From Planctomycetota bacterium (GTDB lineage: Bacteria > Planctomycetota > UBA1135 > GCA-002686595), in the NCBI GenBank assembly GCA_027083445.1, contig JALWOP010000329.1, positions 1-51,387 on the forward strand: 51,387 nucleotides of DNA, read 5' to 3'. The notes under the pieces were generated by a model. It was not told where the DNA came from. It ran no database searches and saw only the letters and a program-made list of their open reading frames with translations. The number at the start of each line of letters is the position of its first letter. Within the stretch, counting starts at the first letter, position 1. The translations under genes were made by a program, and so were the position numbers. Shown one piece after another: positions 40,267 to 48,794 of the stretch.

Positions 40267-42245
40267 GGCCCGTCGACCTGCGCGATCCGCGTCTTTGGCT
40301 CTCACTCTTCTCGGGTCTGGGAGTGATCTGGCTGGCGGGGCGCGACCTGCGCGGCGCCCGCTCCCCCGGTCGCCTGGCCGCCCCCCATCAAGCCCTCCCC
40401 GAGCTCGCCGCTGCCGACGGCTGCAGCGCCTGCCACGGCGGGGATGGGATCGACATGACCGCCGCCTGCCTCGAGTGCCATGGGGAGATCGACCGCCAAC
40501 TCGGAGCACAGGAGGGGTTGCACGGCTCCCTGCGCGAGGGGGTCGTCCGTGCCTGCGCCCTGTGCCACAGCGACCACCACGGCGAGGAGTTCGCCCTGGT
40601 CGGTGACCGCAGCTTCATCATTGCCGGTGCGCCGACACCGGACGACTTCTTCCACGGATTCGTCGGTTTCGAGATGGGTGGAGCCCACCAGGAACTGGAC
40701 TGCGAGGAGTGCCACGTACACGCCTGGGAGCCGGAACTCGAAGAGGGAGAGCACCGCTTCATCGGCCTCTCGCAGGACTGCGCCACCTGCCACGAAGATC
40801 CCCACGGTGTCCCCTTGGACCGGGATTGTGCAGCCTGCCACGGCCAAGAGGCCTTCGACCGGCTCGATCCCTTCGAACACGATGCCGCTTTCCCCCTCGA
40901 AGGAGCTCACCGAACCGACTCGTGCCTGGTATGCCACCCAAAGGAGCAGGAGCATGCCATCGAGGTACTCGCCGCGCGCGGAGGTGACCCCCTCTCGCCG
41001 CGGGGTTGTGTCGACTGCCACGACGACCCCCACAGTTCCACCTTCCACGCCGGTCTCGCCGGGAAAGACTGCGCCGCTTGCCACGACGCGCGGGACGAGG
41101 ATTTCGGGGATCGGCAGGTCGCCGAGAGCCTCTCGGTCCGTGACCATGCCGCTTCGGGTTTCGCCCTCGATGGACCGCACGGGGAAGTGAGCTGCGAGCG
41201 CTGCCACCCTGCGGAGGAGGAGAGCTTCGAGTTGCGCTTCCCGGGGCGCGCCGCGGACGACTGCGCCAGTTGCCACGACAGCCCCCATGGGGAGCAGTTC
41301 GAAGAACGCTCCTGTCTCGATTGTCACCTCTCTACCGCGTTCGAGCCCCACACCTTCGACGTGGAGAGTCACGCACAGGCAGCCCTGCCCCTTGAAGGAG
41401 CCCACGCCGAGCTCCAGTGTGCCGCCTGTCACGGCGACCCCGCTCCGGGACAGCCGCGCACCTTCGCAGGGACACCCAGTCGCTGCGAGCAGTGCCATGC
41501 CGACGCGCACCAGGGCCGTTTCGATGCCCGGCTCGAAGGGGCCTCCACTCCCGCCGGTACCTGCGCGGTCTGCCATGGCGCACAATCCTTCAAGATCCTT
41601 CCCCAGCCCTTCGATCACGGTCTCTGGACAGGCCTCCCCCTGCGCGACGCCCATGCCCTGGCCGCCTGCAGCGTCTGTCACGGATCCGCGCGGCCCCACG
41701 AAGAGCCCCAGCGCAGCTTCGGCTTCGCGCCGCGCAACGCACAAAGTTGCATCGATTGCCACGCCGATCCCCATCGGGGTCGGCTCTCCGAGGATTGTTC
41801 GAGCTGCCACGGGGAGGCCTCTTGGCGTTTCCTGGAGGCCTCCTTCGATCACGCTCTGACCGGCTTCCGCCTCTCGGCGTCGCACGCCCTGGCCGAATGC
41901 AGCGACTGCCACGCGCCCCAGCCGGCGGATGCCACTGGTCGCACCTTCGCCCCTGCCCTAGGAACGCGCTGCGCCGACTGCCACGACGATCCCCACGGAG
42001 CGCAGTTCGCGCGCGAGGGCGTCACCGAGTGCACCCGTTGCCACCAGAGCAGCGTGAGCTTCAGCGAGCTCACCTTCGACCATGACCGCGACACGCGCTT
42101 TGCGCTCGACGCGGCCCATGCCCCCTTGGACTGCAGCGCCTGCCACCGCCCCGGGGCGAACACGGATGTCGTGCGCTACAGGCCCCTGGGGATCGAATGT
42201 GCGGACTGCCATGGGAAGCCCGCGGGTGGAGGAGGGCGGAAATGA
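40263..42245 (+). CDS. 23-heme c-type cytochrome with tandem modules, membrane-anchored
   Basis: Encodes 660 residues from the GTG at 40263 inside the previous stop (GTGA). The longer in-frame reading upstream is inside the preceding gene and rejected. One N-terminal hydrophobic helix (about 9-24, LWLSLFSGLGVIWLAG) serves as signal or anchor. I count 23 CxxCH heme-attachment motifs. The body is a tandem array: each unit runs roughly F-D-H...[FL]-x-L-x-x-[AP]-H-x-x-x-x-C-x-x-C-H, then C-x-x-C-H-x-D-P-H-G-x-x-F, for example FALDGPHGEVSCERCH / CASCHDSPHGEQF and CIDCHADPHRGRL. Extra His residues in DPH and GAH are candidate distal ligands. Such a chain could span the periplasm as an electron wire. 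Overlaps the barrel gene start by 4 bp. Confidence 0.93.
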   Translation: MRPVDLRDPRLWLSLFSGLGVIWLAGRDLRGARSPGRLAAPHQALPELAAADGCSACHGGDGIDMTAACLECHGEIDRQLGAQEGLHGSLREGVVRACALCHSDHHGEEFALVGDRSFIIAGAPTPDDFFHGFVGFEMGGAHQELDCEECHVHAWEPELEEGEHRFIGLSQDCATCHEDPHGVPLDRDCAACHGQEAFDRLDPFEHDAAFPLEGAHRTDSCLVCHPKEQEHAIEVLAARGGDPLSPRGCVDCHDDPHSSTFHAGLAGKDCAACHDARDEDFGDRQVAESLSVRDHAASGFALDGPHGEVSCERCHPAEEESFELRFPGRAADDCASCHDSPHGEQFEERSCLDCHLSTAFEPHTFDVESHAQAALPLEGAHAELQCAACHGDPAPGQPRTFAGTPSRCEQCHADAHQGRFDARLEGASTPAGTCAVCHGAQSFKILPQPFDHGLWTGLPLRDAHALAACSVCHGSARPHEEPQRSFGFAPRNAQSCIDCHADPHRGRLSEDCSSCHGEASWRFLEASFDHALTGFRLSASHALAECSDCHAPQPADATGRTFAPALGTRCADCHDDPHGAQFAREGVTECTRCHQSSVSFSELTFDHDRDTRFALDAAHAPLDCSACHRPGANTDVVRYRPLGIECADCHGKPAGGGGRK

Positions 42246-43870
42246 GGTTTGCGTTGTGCCTGCTCCTGGTGAGCATCGGCCTGGCACAGGAGCCGCGGGA
42301 AGTACCCCTGCGGGTCACGGCGGTTCAACCGGGGGGCTGGGTCGGAGTCGATCGCGGTGAGCAGGAGGGCCTGGCCCCGGGGGGACGGGTGCGCTTCGAT
42401 CAGGGGGGAGGCATCTTCCTCTGGGGAACGATCGACCGCACCCAGAGCCGCACGGCGATCGTCGTCCTGGACGATCAGCAAGCCAACCTGACTCCAGGCA
42501 CGCGCGGCGTGGCGTTTGTCGTGGAGGGGCAGGAACCCGCTGAACCATCCGAGAAGAACGGGAGCGCCGAAGCAGCCCCCGGGAAGGGGGATGGACCCGC
42601 AGGAGACGGCTGGACCGAGGAGATGCCTCTCCTCGCGAGGGTGGGAGCCGTCAAGCCGGAAGAGAGGCCCTCGCGCTGGTACGGACGCACGACCATCGCC
42701 TACGACGGCCGCTTGACCGACGCCGATCGGGCCGATGGGCTGGCGCGAAACGGATATGAGTTGATCTACGAGAACCCCTGGGGGCACGGTGGGCGCCTGC
42801 ACCTGGATGGTGAGATCAACGTGCGCGACACGGTCGTCCCCGACGCCGACGGGGAGAGCGCACGGGAACTGCGCATCGATCGGCTGAGCTACTCCCGCGG
42901 CGGCACGCGGGAAGAGCCGCGGGGTTTCAGCGCCGGTCGTTTCCTACAGCGGGTGCCCGAACTCGGCCTGCTCGACGGAGCCGAGGGCTTCCAGCGCCTG
43001 CCGAATGGCGACCGGGTGGGCGTGGGGCTGGGGTTCCTTCCCGAGAATGACGTGCGCTTGAGCTCGGGTCGAGACCTGCAGGTTTCGGGCTGGTACGAGT
43101 GGAACCGAGATGCGAGCGAACGCCTCTCCGCAACAGCCGCTTTCCAGCAGACCTGGCACAACGGGACCCTCGATCGGAGGCTCTTTTTGGCCAAGATGCA
43201 CTACCTCCCCACGCAGGGTTGGCGCGCGAACGCCGGCGCCTGGGTCGACTTCTACGATGAGAACGATCCCGGGGGAGCGGGGACGGAGCTGACGCGGGCC
43301 TATGCCACGGCCACCCGGGCCTGGGAAAGCGGGAACGGTCTGACCCTGGGTTACACGCGCTGGCGCTATCCCGAGATCCTGCGGGATGAGTTCCCGCCGC
43401 CCGCCCAGGATCAACTGGTGATCGGGGGCGACGATCAAATCTCTCTCGACGGCTGGCGCTGGGTCAGTGATCGCCAACGCCTGCGGGGACGTGTCTCGGC
43501 CTGGAGCGGCAACGGTGAATCGGGAGGCTATGGAGAGCTCGACATCGAGGTCGATGAACTGTGGCACGACCAAGGGCAGGGGATCGTCACCCTCTTCGCC
43601 GGCAGCGGCCTCTACGAGGAGCGCCGTGGTTTGCGTCTCACCTACGCGCGCGCTCTGGACGGAGGGCGCTGGAGTCTGGCCTATGAGTTGGCGACCTATT
43701 CGGTCGACGGTTTCGATGCGACCGGAGACGAGGTCATCCAACACCGCCTGAGCGTGGATCATTCGGTGTACGACCTGTGGGGTTGGACGGTCTCCGCCTA
43801 CGCAAGCGTGGATTACGAGGAGAGTGAGTCGGCACTCGCGGTCGGTTTCCACATGACGAGGGGTTTTTGA
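42242..43870 (+). CDS. Outer-membrane beta-barrel of the cytochrome conduit (MtrB/PioB-like in role)
   Basis: Encodes 542 residues from the ATG at 42242 (ATGA overlap), opening a signal peptide (RFALCLLLVSIGLAQ). Residues ~20-95 form a small beta-rich domain with GVDRGEQEGLAPGGRVRF and GTRGVAFVVEG. An acidic Pro/Gly/Ala linker (~100-140) follows. From ~145 on there are many amphipathic beta strands with aromatic girdles (SRWYGRTTIAYDGRL, LQVSGWYEWNRDA, GLTLGYTRWRYPE, RWSLAYELATYSVDG) and the protein ends ...LAVGFHMTRGF with the barrel-type terminal Phe. No heme motif. By position it would hold a cytochrome in the outer membrane, as MtrB holds MtrA; sequence similarity to MtrB is not evident by eye. 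Confidence 0.82.
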   Translation: MRFALCLLLVSIGLAQEPREVPLRVTAVQPGGWVGVDRGEQEGLAPGGRVRFDQGGGIFLWGTIDRTQSRTAIVVLDDQQANLTPGTRGVAFVVEGQEPAEPSEKNGSAEAAPGKGDGPAGDGWTEEMPLLARVGAVKPEERPSRWYGRTTIAYDGRLTDADRADGLARNGYELIYENPWGHGGRLHLDGEINVRDTVVPDADGESARELRIDRLSYSRGGTREEPRGFSAGRFLQRVPELGLLDGAEGFQRLPNGDRVGVGLGFLPENDVRLSSGRDLQVSGWYEWNRDASERLSATAAFQQTWHNGTLDRRLFLAKMHYLPTQGWRANAGAWVDFYDENDPGGAGTELTRAYATATRAWESGNGLTLGYTRWRYPEILRDEFPPPAQDQLVIGGDDQISLDGWRWVSDRQRLRGRVSAWSGNGESGGYGELDIEVDELWHDQGQGIVTLFAGSGLYEERRGLRLTYARALDGGRWSLAYELATYSVDGFDATGDEVIQHRLSVDHSVYDLWGWTVSAYASVDYEESESALAVGFHMTRGF

Positions 43871-44514
43871 TGCACTTGCGCTGGTTGATACTTGGAACAC
43901 TCGCGGGTCTTTGGGGTCTTGCCTGTCGCATGAGCCGCAGCGCGGAGAGCGTGCCCCAAAACGGCTGGTGGGAGGGTGACGGGATCGTCGTCCCCCACCA
44001 GAGCTTCCCCAGCGACTGCAAGCTGTGCCATGTGGGAAAGGACTGGCTGCAGATCTCGGAGGAGTTCACCTTCGACCACGCAGCCGAGACCGGCGTGGAA
44101 CTCGAGGGAGCGCACGCCCAGGCCCGTTGCCTGCGCTGCCACAACGACCGCGGGCCCGTCGAGGTGTTCACCGAGCGCGGCTGCGCGGCCTGCCACGGGG
44201 ACCCCCACCAGGGGCGCCTGGCCGATAGCTGTACCGAATGCCACGATGAACGCAGTTGGCAGCCGCGGGGCATGCTGGAGCGCCATGCGCGTTCCCGCTT
44301 CCCGCTCATCGGGGCCCATCGCACGACGGCCTGCCGTCGTTGCCACGAAGGGGCTGAGGTAGGGGTCTTCATGCCGGTCGATAGCGCCTGCCTGTCGTGC
44401 CATGCCGACGATCTGGCACGCGCTCTGAACCCCAACCACCAGGCCCTGGGCTTCACCGCCGACTGCAACCGCTGTCACCGCCCGACGACTTGGCAGGACG
44501 CCCAGAGCAACTGA
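43870..44514 (+). CDS. 7-heme c-type cytochrome lipoprotein
   Basis: Encodes 214 residues from the ATG at 43870, whose first base is the last base of the barrel gene's stop codon (TGATG). N-terminal LGTLAGLWGLAC is a lipobox-like signal (Cys ~18). Seven CxxCH motifs: CKLCH, CLRCH, CAACH, CTECH, CRRCH, CLSCH and CNRCH. It repeats the module of the 23-heme protein (FDHAAETGVELEGAHAQARCLRCH, split here as FDHAAETGVEL + EGAHAQ...; CAACHGDPHQGRL; FPLIGAHRTTACRRCH), showing common origin. Predicted lipid-anchored, probably the barrel-associated or inner-leaflet outer-membrane cytochrome. Confidence 0.92.
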   Translation: MHLRWLILGTLAGLWGLACRMSRSAESVPQNGWWEGDGIVVPHQSFPSDCKLCHVGKDWLQISEEFTFDHAAETGVELEGAHAQARCLRCHNDRGPVEVFTERGCAACHGDPHQGRLADSCTECHDERSWQPRGMLERHARSRFPLIGAHRTTACRRCHEGAEVGVFMPVDSACLSCHADDLARALNPNHQALGFTADCNRCHRPTTWQDAQSN

Positions 44515-44556
44515 GCCGGCTCCAGTTCAGGGGTAGGAACGGTCGATAGGAGTCCT

Positions 44557-44576
44557 GCGATCCGTGGGGGGATCGC
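44557..44576 (+). promoter_or_regulatory. Perfect 7-bp hairpin upstream of the 11-heme gene
   Basis: gcgatcc (44557-44563) and ggatcgc (44570-44576) pair perfectly around the loop gtgggg. It lies in the 85-bp gap between the 7-heme and 11-heme genes, 23 nt before the chosen ATG. It has no U-run, so it is more likely an mRNA stability or processing element, or an operator-like palindrome, than a terminator. Confidence 0.4.
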
Positions 44577-44599
44577 CGAACGGAGGGGATAGCGTGGGG

Positions 44600-47338
44600 A
44601 TGCGCACGCGAGGAGCACTTGCAGTAGCACTGCTACTGCTGGTCGGATGCAGCGGAGGTTCGGACGGTGTACTGGTCACGGCGGAGTCGTGCATGGTGTG
44701 CCACAACGGAGCAACCCGGGACGACTACGCCGGTCCGGGAATCGAGAACCCGCACCCCTTCGCGGGGGCGGAGAGCCTCTCCTGCACGACCTGTCACGGT
44801 GGCAATCCCGAGGGTGAGGACAAGCTCACCTCCCACGTGCCTCCGCCACCGGAAATCGGCTCGCGGGAGGATTGGGAACACGACCCCCGGGCCTACTTCA
44901 ACCGCTTGACCCTGGCCGGGATCGACAAGTTCGACGACTACACGGTTGGCGGCGTGACCTACTCCGCCCTCGACTACTTGCAGTTCATCGCCCCCGGCGA
45001 CCTACGCGTCGTCGGCCAAGGGCGTTCCTGTGGAGCCTGCCACAGCGGGCACAGCGAGTGCATGCAGGGGAACATGTCCACAACGGAAGCGGGCATGCTC
45101 TCCGGTTCGCTCTTCGCCATCGGGCTCGAGAGCGAGGTCGCCGCCAACGTCGATCTGTACGAGAATACCGCGGTCGACAAGGGCTTCCGAGCCGTGGCCG
45201 ACACCGAGTTCCCCGGTCCCGACGAGACGGGTGCCGTCTCCGAGTTGCTCGAGTTCCCGGTCTTCTCCCTCTATGGAGGCCAGGGAGAGGATCAGATCCA
45301 CGGAAACGACAGCTACCAGGCGGAGAATCTGCTCGCGGACATCCTGAGCGACGGACGTGTCGCGCCGGACTCCAATCTCGCACGCCTCTACCAGGAACAG
45401 GTCGCTTTCACCTGTGGCGACTGCCACCTGGGCAGCGCCGGCGCCAACAACCGTTACGGAGATTTCCGCTCCTCGGGTTGTACCGCCTGCCACATGCCCT
45501 ACGGGCTCGACGGTCGTTCGGGAAGCCAAGACCCCTACGTCAATCGGGCCGAGCCCGCCGATCCCGATGACATCGATGCCCCGGAACTGGCTCACGTGCG
45601 CAGCCACCGCCTGCGCGGGGTCGCGCGCACCCTCCCCAGCGGTGAGGAGGTCCTGGGCATCGACGACCACACCTGTGCGGGCTGCCACCAGGGTTCGAAC
45701 CGGACGGTGATGCAGTTCTGGGGTATTCGCCTCGATCAGAACCAGGACGTCAAGAAGGGGTTCCAGTACCCCGCCCAGCCGGTCTCTTTCCAGACCACCA
45801 AGAACGATCCACGCCTGTTCGATCCCGCAGTCGGGAACAAGACCTTCAACGGTCGCAATGCCAACCAGTACCTGCTCTTCGAGGACTACGACGGTGACGG
45901 ACGGGACGACACGCCCCCGGACGTACACCACAGTGCGGGCATGGGCTGTGTCGACTGCCACGGCAGCGGGGACCTGCACGGGGGTGACGTCACACGCCCG
46001 GATGAGGCGCGCATCCACTCACGCATGGAGCAATCGGTGGCGATTCGCTGCGAGAACTGCCATGGCACCGTGGATGCCTATGCCCAGACGACGGCGGGAA
46101 CCAACTACGCGGGCCAGCCGGCCGAACTGGCTCTGGATGGCGCGGGATTGCCCCTGAGGCATGTCGAGCGTGACGCCTCGGGGAACTACTGGCTCACGAG
46201 TCGGCTCGACGGTCGCAAGCACTACCTGGTCCAAACGCGGGATGTGGTGATCGACAACGGTCGCACGAATCCCCTGACCGGCGAAGTGCTCTACTCCGAG
46301 AAGGCCTCCTATGCCATGGGTCGGGACGACGGGGATCCGGCGACCGGTATCGGACCCCACCAGGTCAACCGGCCGGCGGTGGGCTTCAGCCACGGGGACA
46401 ACCTCTCCTGTGCCAGTTGCCACTCCTCCTGGCAGAACAACTGCATCGGTTGCCACCTCTCCGGTGAATACAACACCGGCAACAACTTCAGCAACATCAC
46501 TGGAGAACGGATCGTCTTCCGCCAACGGAACGCGGATTTCGTCTACCAGACTCCGGTCCCCTTCCAGCTTGGAATCAATGCGGACGGCAAGATCGAGAGT
46601 CAGGTCGCCAACACCGAGGTCTTCTGGTACTACCGTGACAAGGAGGGTGATTTCTCGGACATCATCACCTTCTCCGATCGTCACGGGAAGGGTAGCCAGG
46701 CCCCTCCCGGACGCCGTGCGGCCCTGAGCCACAACACCTTCATGCAGCACTCGATCCGCGGCAAGGTGGATGCGGAGAACGAGGGGCCGCGCTACTGCAG
46801 CGCCTGCCACCTGACCGAGGAGGGGTTGGCGACCTGGGGCAGCGAGTACGACACCTTCCGCGCGGCTCTGGCGCCCGGCGGCGACCTCTCGACCCTCGAT
46901 TTCACACTCCTGCAGCAACACATCGGCCGGAACCCGGGCAACCAGCTCAACTCGCCGCTTTGGGTGCATATGGTCGCCGGGCTTGGGAGTGGTCTGTTCT
47001 TCTTCGACTCCGACGGCTTCCCGGTCAACCCCCTCGACGACAACCCCAACCGCATCGGCGGCAACGGGGTCGATTCGCCGGCGGACGTGTTCGATCTGGC
47101 CAACGTGGTCTACGACTCCGATCGCTCGGTCGAGCCGGACGGGAGCAGCAACGGTTCGGGGAACCACCCGCTCTTCTCGGGGACGCCGAGTCCCCTGCGG
47201 GATGGGGCCGACGATCCCAAGATGTCCGGACCCTTGGGTGCCACGCTGATCCAGAAGCTGACCGACCCCGTCCTCGGTGTCGTCTTGGACTCCTGGCTCG
47301 ATGCGGACGGAACCGAGCGGGGGAACCTGGGGAACTAG
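44600..47338 (+). CDS. 11-heme c-type cytochrome lipoprotein (candidate surface cytochrome)
   Basis: Encodes 912 residues from the ATG at 44600, which opens a lipoprotein signal (RGALAVALLLLVGCSGG, lipobox LVGC); a start 12 codons upstream would add a polar leader and is rejected. Eleven CxxCH motifs occur (CMVCH, CTTCH, CGACH, CGDCH, CTACH, CAGCH, CVDCH, CENCH, CASCH, CIGCH, CSACH), widely spaced and separated by large non-heme segments (for example ~180-270 and ~560-720). The layout resembles extracellular decaheme/undecaheme OM cytochromes (hemes within beta-rich domains) more than the compact wire proteins. The DYDGDGRDD segment looks Ca-binding. It has its own 85-bp upstream gap and probably terminates the operon. 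Inferred terminal electron donor or acceptor at the cell surface. Confidence 0.9.
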   Translation: MRTRGALAVALLLLVGCSGGSDGVLVTAESCMVCHNGATRDDYAGPGIENPHPFAGAESLSCTTCHGGNPEGEDKLTSHVPPPPEIGSREDWEHDPRAYFNRLTLAGIDKFDDYTVGGVTYSALDYLQFIAPGDLRVVGQGRSCGACHSGHSECMQGNMSTTEAGMLSGSLFAIGLESEVAANVDLYENTAVDKGFRAVADTEFPGPDETGAVSELLEFPVFSLYGGQGEDQIHGNDSYQAENLLADILSDGRVAPDSNLARLYQEQVAFTCGDCHLGSAGANNRYGDFRSSGCTACHMPYGLDGRSGSQDPYVNRAEPADPDDIDAPELAHVRSHRLRGVARTLPSGEEVLGIDDHTCAGCHQGSNRTVMQFWGIRLDQNQDVKKGFQYPAQPVSFQTTKNDPRLFDPAVGNKTFNGRNANQYLLFEDYDGDGRDDTPPDVHHSAGMGCVDCHGSGDLHGGDVTRPDEARIHSRMEQSVAIRCENCHGTVDAYAQTTAGTNYAGQPAELALDGAGLPLRHVERDASGNYWLTSRLDGRKHYLVQTRDVVIDNGRTNPLTGEVLYSEKASYAMGRDDGDPATGIGPHQVNRPAVGFSHGDNLSCASCHSSWQNNCIGCHLSGEYNTGNNFSNITGERIVFRQRNADFVYQTPVPFQLGINADGKIESQVANTEVFWYYRDKEGDFSDIITFSDRHGKGSQAPPGRRAALSHNTFMQHSIRGKVDAENEGPRYCSACHLTEEGLATWGSEYDTFRAALAPGGDLSTLDFTLLQQHIGRNPGNQLNSPLWVHMVAGLGSGLFFFDSDGFPVNPLDDNPNRIGGNGVDSPADVFDLANVVYDSDRSVEPDGSSNGSGNHPLFSGTPSPLRDGADDPKMSGPLGATLIQKLTDPVLGVVLDSWLDADGTERGNLGN

Positions 47339-47407
47339 CCGGGCGGGGAAGCGCGCGGGCGAGCGGGGGTCGAAGAAGCAGCTCGCTGCGGGTAGGGTCG
47401 GGGGAAC

Positions 47408-48154
47408 GTGAGTCTCAAACACCTCATCGAGCCTCTGGTCATGCCGCCCCTGGCCCCCCTGCTTCTCATCGCGGGGGGACTCTGGCTCCAGCGCAGAAAA
47501 CCACGCGGGGGGAAGGCTCTCATCGCCGTCGGAATGGGCCTCTTCGTCCTCTTGAGTCAGCCATTCGTCGGCGCGGCACTTCTGATCTCGCTGCAGACAG
47601 ATCCACCCCTCCCCGCGCAGGGCCCCCTGCCCGAGGCGGACGCCATCGTCATTCTCGGGGCGGATCTCGACCCGGGGACTCCGGAACTGGGCGGACCGAG
47701 TGCGGGTCCGTTGAGCCTCCTGCGCGTGCGTTACGGCGCTCTCCTCGCGCAGCGCTCGGGCCTACCCGTTCTGGTCACGGGGGGCCCTCCCGAGGCTGGG
47801 CGAGAGAGCGTCGCCAAGCTGATGGCGGATGCCTTGAAGGCTTACGGCGTCAAGGCGCGTTGGCGGGAGGGACGGGCGGCGGACACGCGCCAGAACGCCC
47901 GCTTCAGTGCGGCCATCTTGGAGCGCGCGGGTCTGCATCGAGTCCTGCTCGTCAGCCACGCCTGGCATCTCCCCCGTGCGCGGGCCGCTTTCGAAGCGGC
48001 GGGACTCGAGGTCATCGCCGCCCCCACCGTCCCGCGCACCTGGCCAGATCCCCTGCGCCTTGATGCCTACATTCCCAGCGTACGTGCCCTACGGGAGAGC
48101 CGCTTTGGCTTACACGAGTGGCTCGGTCGTGCCTGGTATGCGTTGACCCGCTGA
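47408..48154 (+). CDS. ElyC/SanA/YdcF-family (DUF218) membrane protein
   Basis: Encodes 248 residues from a GTG start. Two N-terminal helices (about 12-30 and 38-58) anchor a DUF218 domain: EADAIVILGADL, LLVTGGPPEAGRESVAKLMADALKAYGV, DTRQNARFSAAIL and VLLVSHAWHLPRARAAFEAAGLEV. E. coli relatives are linked to envelope polysaccharide metabolism and barrier function, but the biochemical activity is unclear. It starts 70 bp after the 11-heme gene and is convergent with the small lipoprotein gene, 6 bp away. Confidence 0.88.
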   Translation: MSLKHLIEPLVMPPLAPLLLIAGGLWLQRRKPRGGKALIAVGMGLFVLLSQPFVGAALLISLQTDPPLPAQGPLPEADAIVILGADLDPGTPELGGPSAGPLSLLRVRYGALLAQRSGLPVLVTGGPPEAGRESVAKLMADALKAYGVKARWREGRAADTRQNARFSAAILERAGLHRVLLVSHAWHLPRARAAFEAAGLEVIAAPTVPRTWPDPLRLDAYIPSVRALRESRFGLHEWLGRAWYALTR

Positions 48155-48160
48155 GGCGTG

Positions 48161-48661
48161 TCAATCGTCGGCGGCGACGGCCTCGCCACCGGGTCGTACT
48201 TCGAGCCGCCATTGCCAACCCTTGTGCAGGTAGAGGCCGTGGATCGGCGTCTCGAACCAGCTCGTATAGCTGCTGCCGGGGGTCAGGTGGTATTTGTAGG
48301 GCAGGCGCATGGCCAGGGTCTCGGACCACTCGGTACCGGTGGCGGGATCGGTCAGGGTCAGGCGCGCGTCGACCTCGGGATAGGATTTCGTGCTGGTGTT
48401 CAGCCAGGTGAAGTGCAGCCGCAGGAAGGCCTTTCCCGGCCGTCCGGTGAGTGCGATCTCATCGATCCAGATCGCACCGGCGTCCTGGAAGTCGAGTTCC
48501 ATCGGAACCGGGTAGCGCGCTTCGAGTTCGGCTTGGGCGCGCTCGAAGGTGCGTAGGTCCCGGTTGTGCTGGGCCTCGACCCAAGCCAGATTCGGGGCCT
48601 CGGGTGACGCGTTGAAGACGCAGCTACTGAACAGACAGAGGATCAAGACGGCTCGGTACAT
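48161..48661 (-). CDS. Small lipoprotein, unknown function
   Basis: Encodes 166 residues. Signal peptide with lipobox LFSSC (Cys14), followed by an acidic/helical part (NRDLRTFERAQAELEARY). The second half is beta-rich (LRLHFTWLNTSTKSYPEVDARLTLTDP, YHLTPGSSYTSWFETPIHGLYLHKGWQWRLEVRP), suggesting an immunoglobulin-like sandwich. No family recognised. It is divergent from the peroxiredoxin gene with 133 bp between starts. Confidence 0.65.
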   Translation of the reverse strand: MYRAVLILCLFSSCVFNASPEAPNLAWVEAQHNRDLRTFERAQAELEARYPVPMELDFQDAGAIWIDEIALTGRPGKAFLRLHFTWLNTSTKSYPEVDARLTLTDPATGTEWSETLAMRLPYKYHLTPGSSYTSWFETPIHGLYLHKGWQWRLEVRPGGEAVAADD

Positions 48662-48781
48662 CTATCGCTCCGTAAAGGTTTTCTCGTAGCGGCCCCGTCC
48701 GATGATAACCAGGGACGCTCCGTCCTGATGCATCTTCCTTCCACCTTGGCAGCCGGATCCGCCCTGGAATCCGAGGGGTGC

Positions 48782-48787
48782 TATCCT
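48782..48787 (+). promoter_or_regulatory. Candidate -10 (TATCCT) of the peroxiredoxin gene
   Basis: TATCCT ends 7 nt before the ATG at 48795. The same hexamer precedes the mutase-like gene. No Shine-Dalgarno; a leaderless mRNA is predicted. Confidence 0.45.
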
Positions 48788-48794
48788 GGGCGGC

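Noticed and set aside
40302..41912. 536-residue open frame antisense to the 23-heme gene
   Set aside because: The plus strand encodes 23 CxxCH motifs in frame; the antisense product is low-complexity Val/Gly/Ala-rich.
45690..45710. ggttcgaacc resembling a tRNA T-arm
   Set aside because: Lies within the 11-heme coding frame next to a CxxCH codon run, and no acceptor or anticodon arms can be paired.
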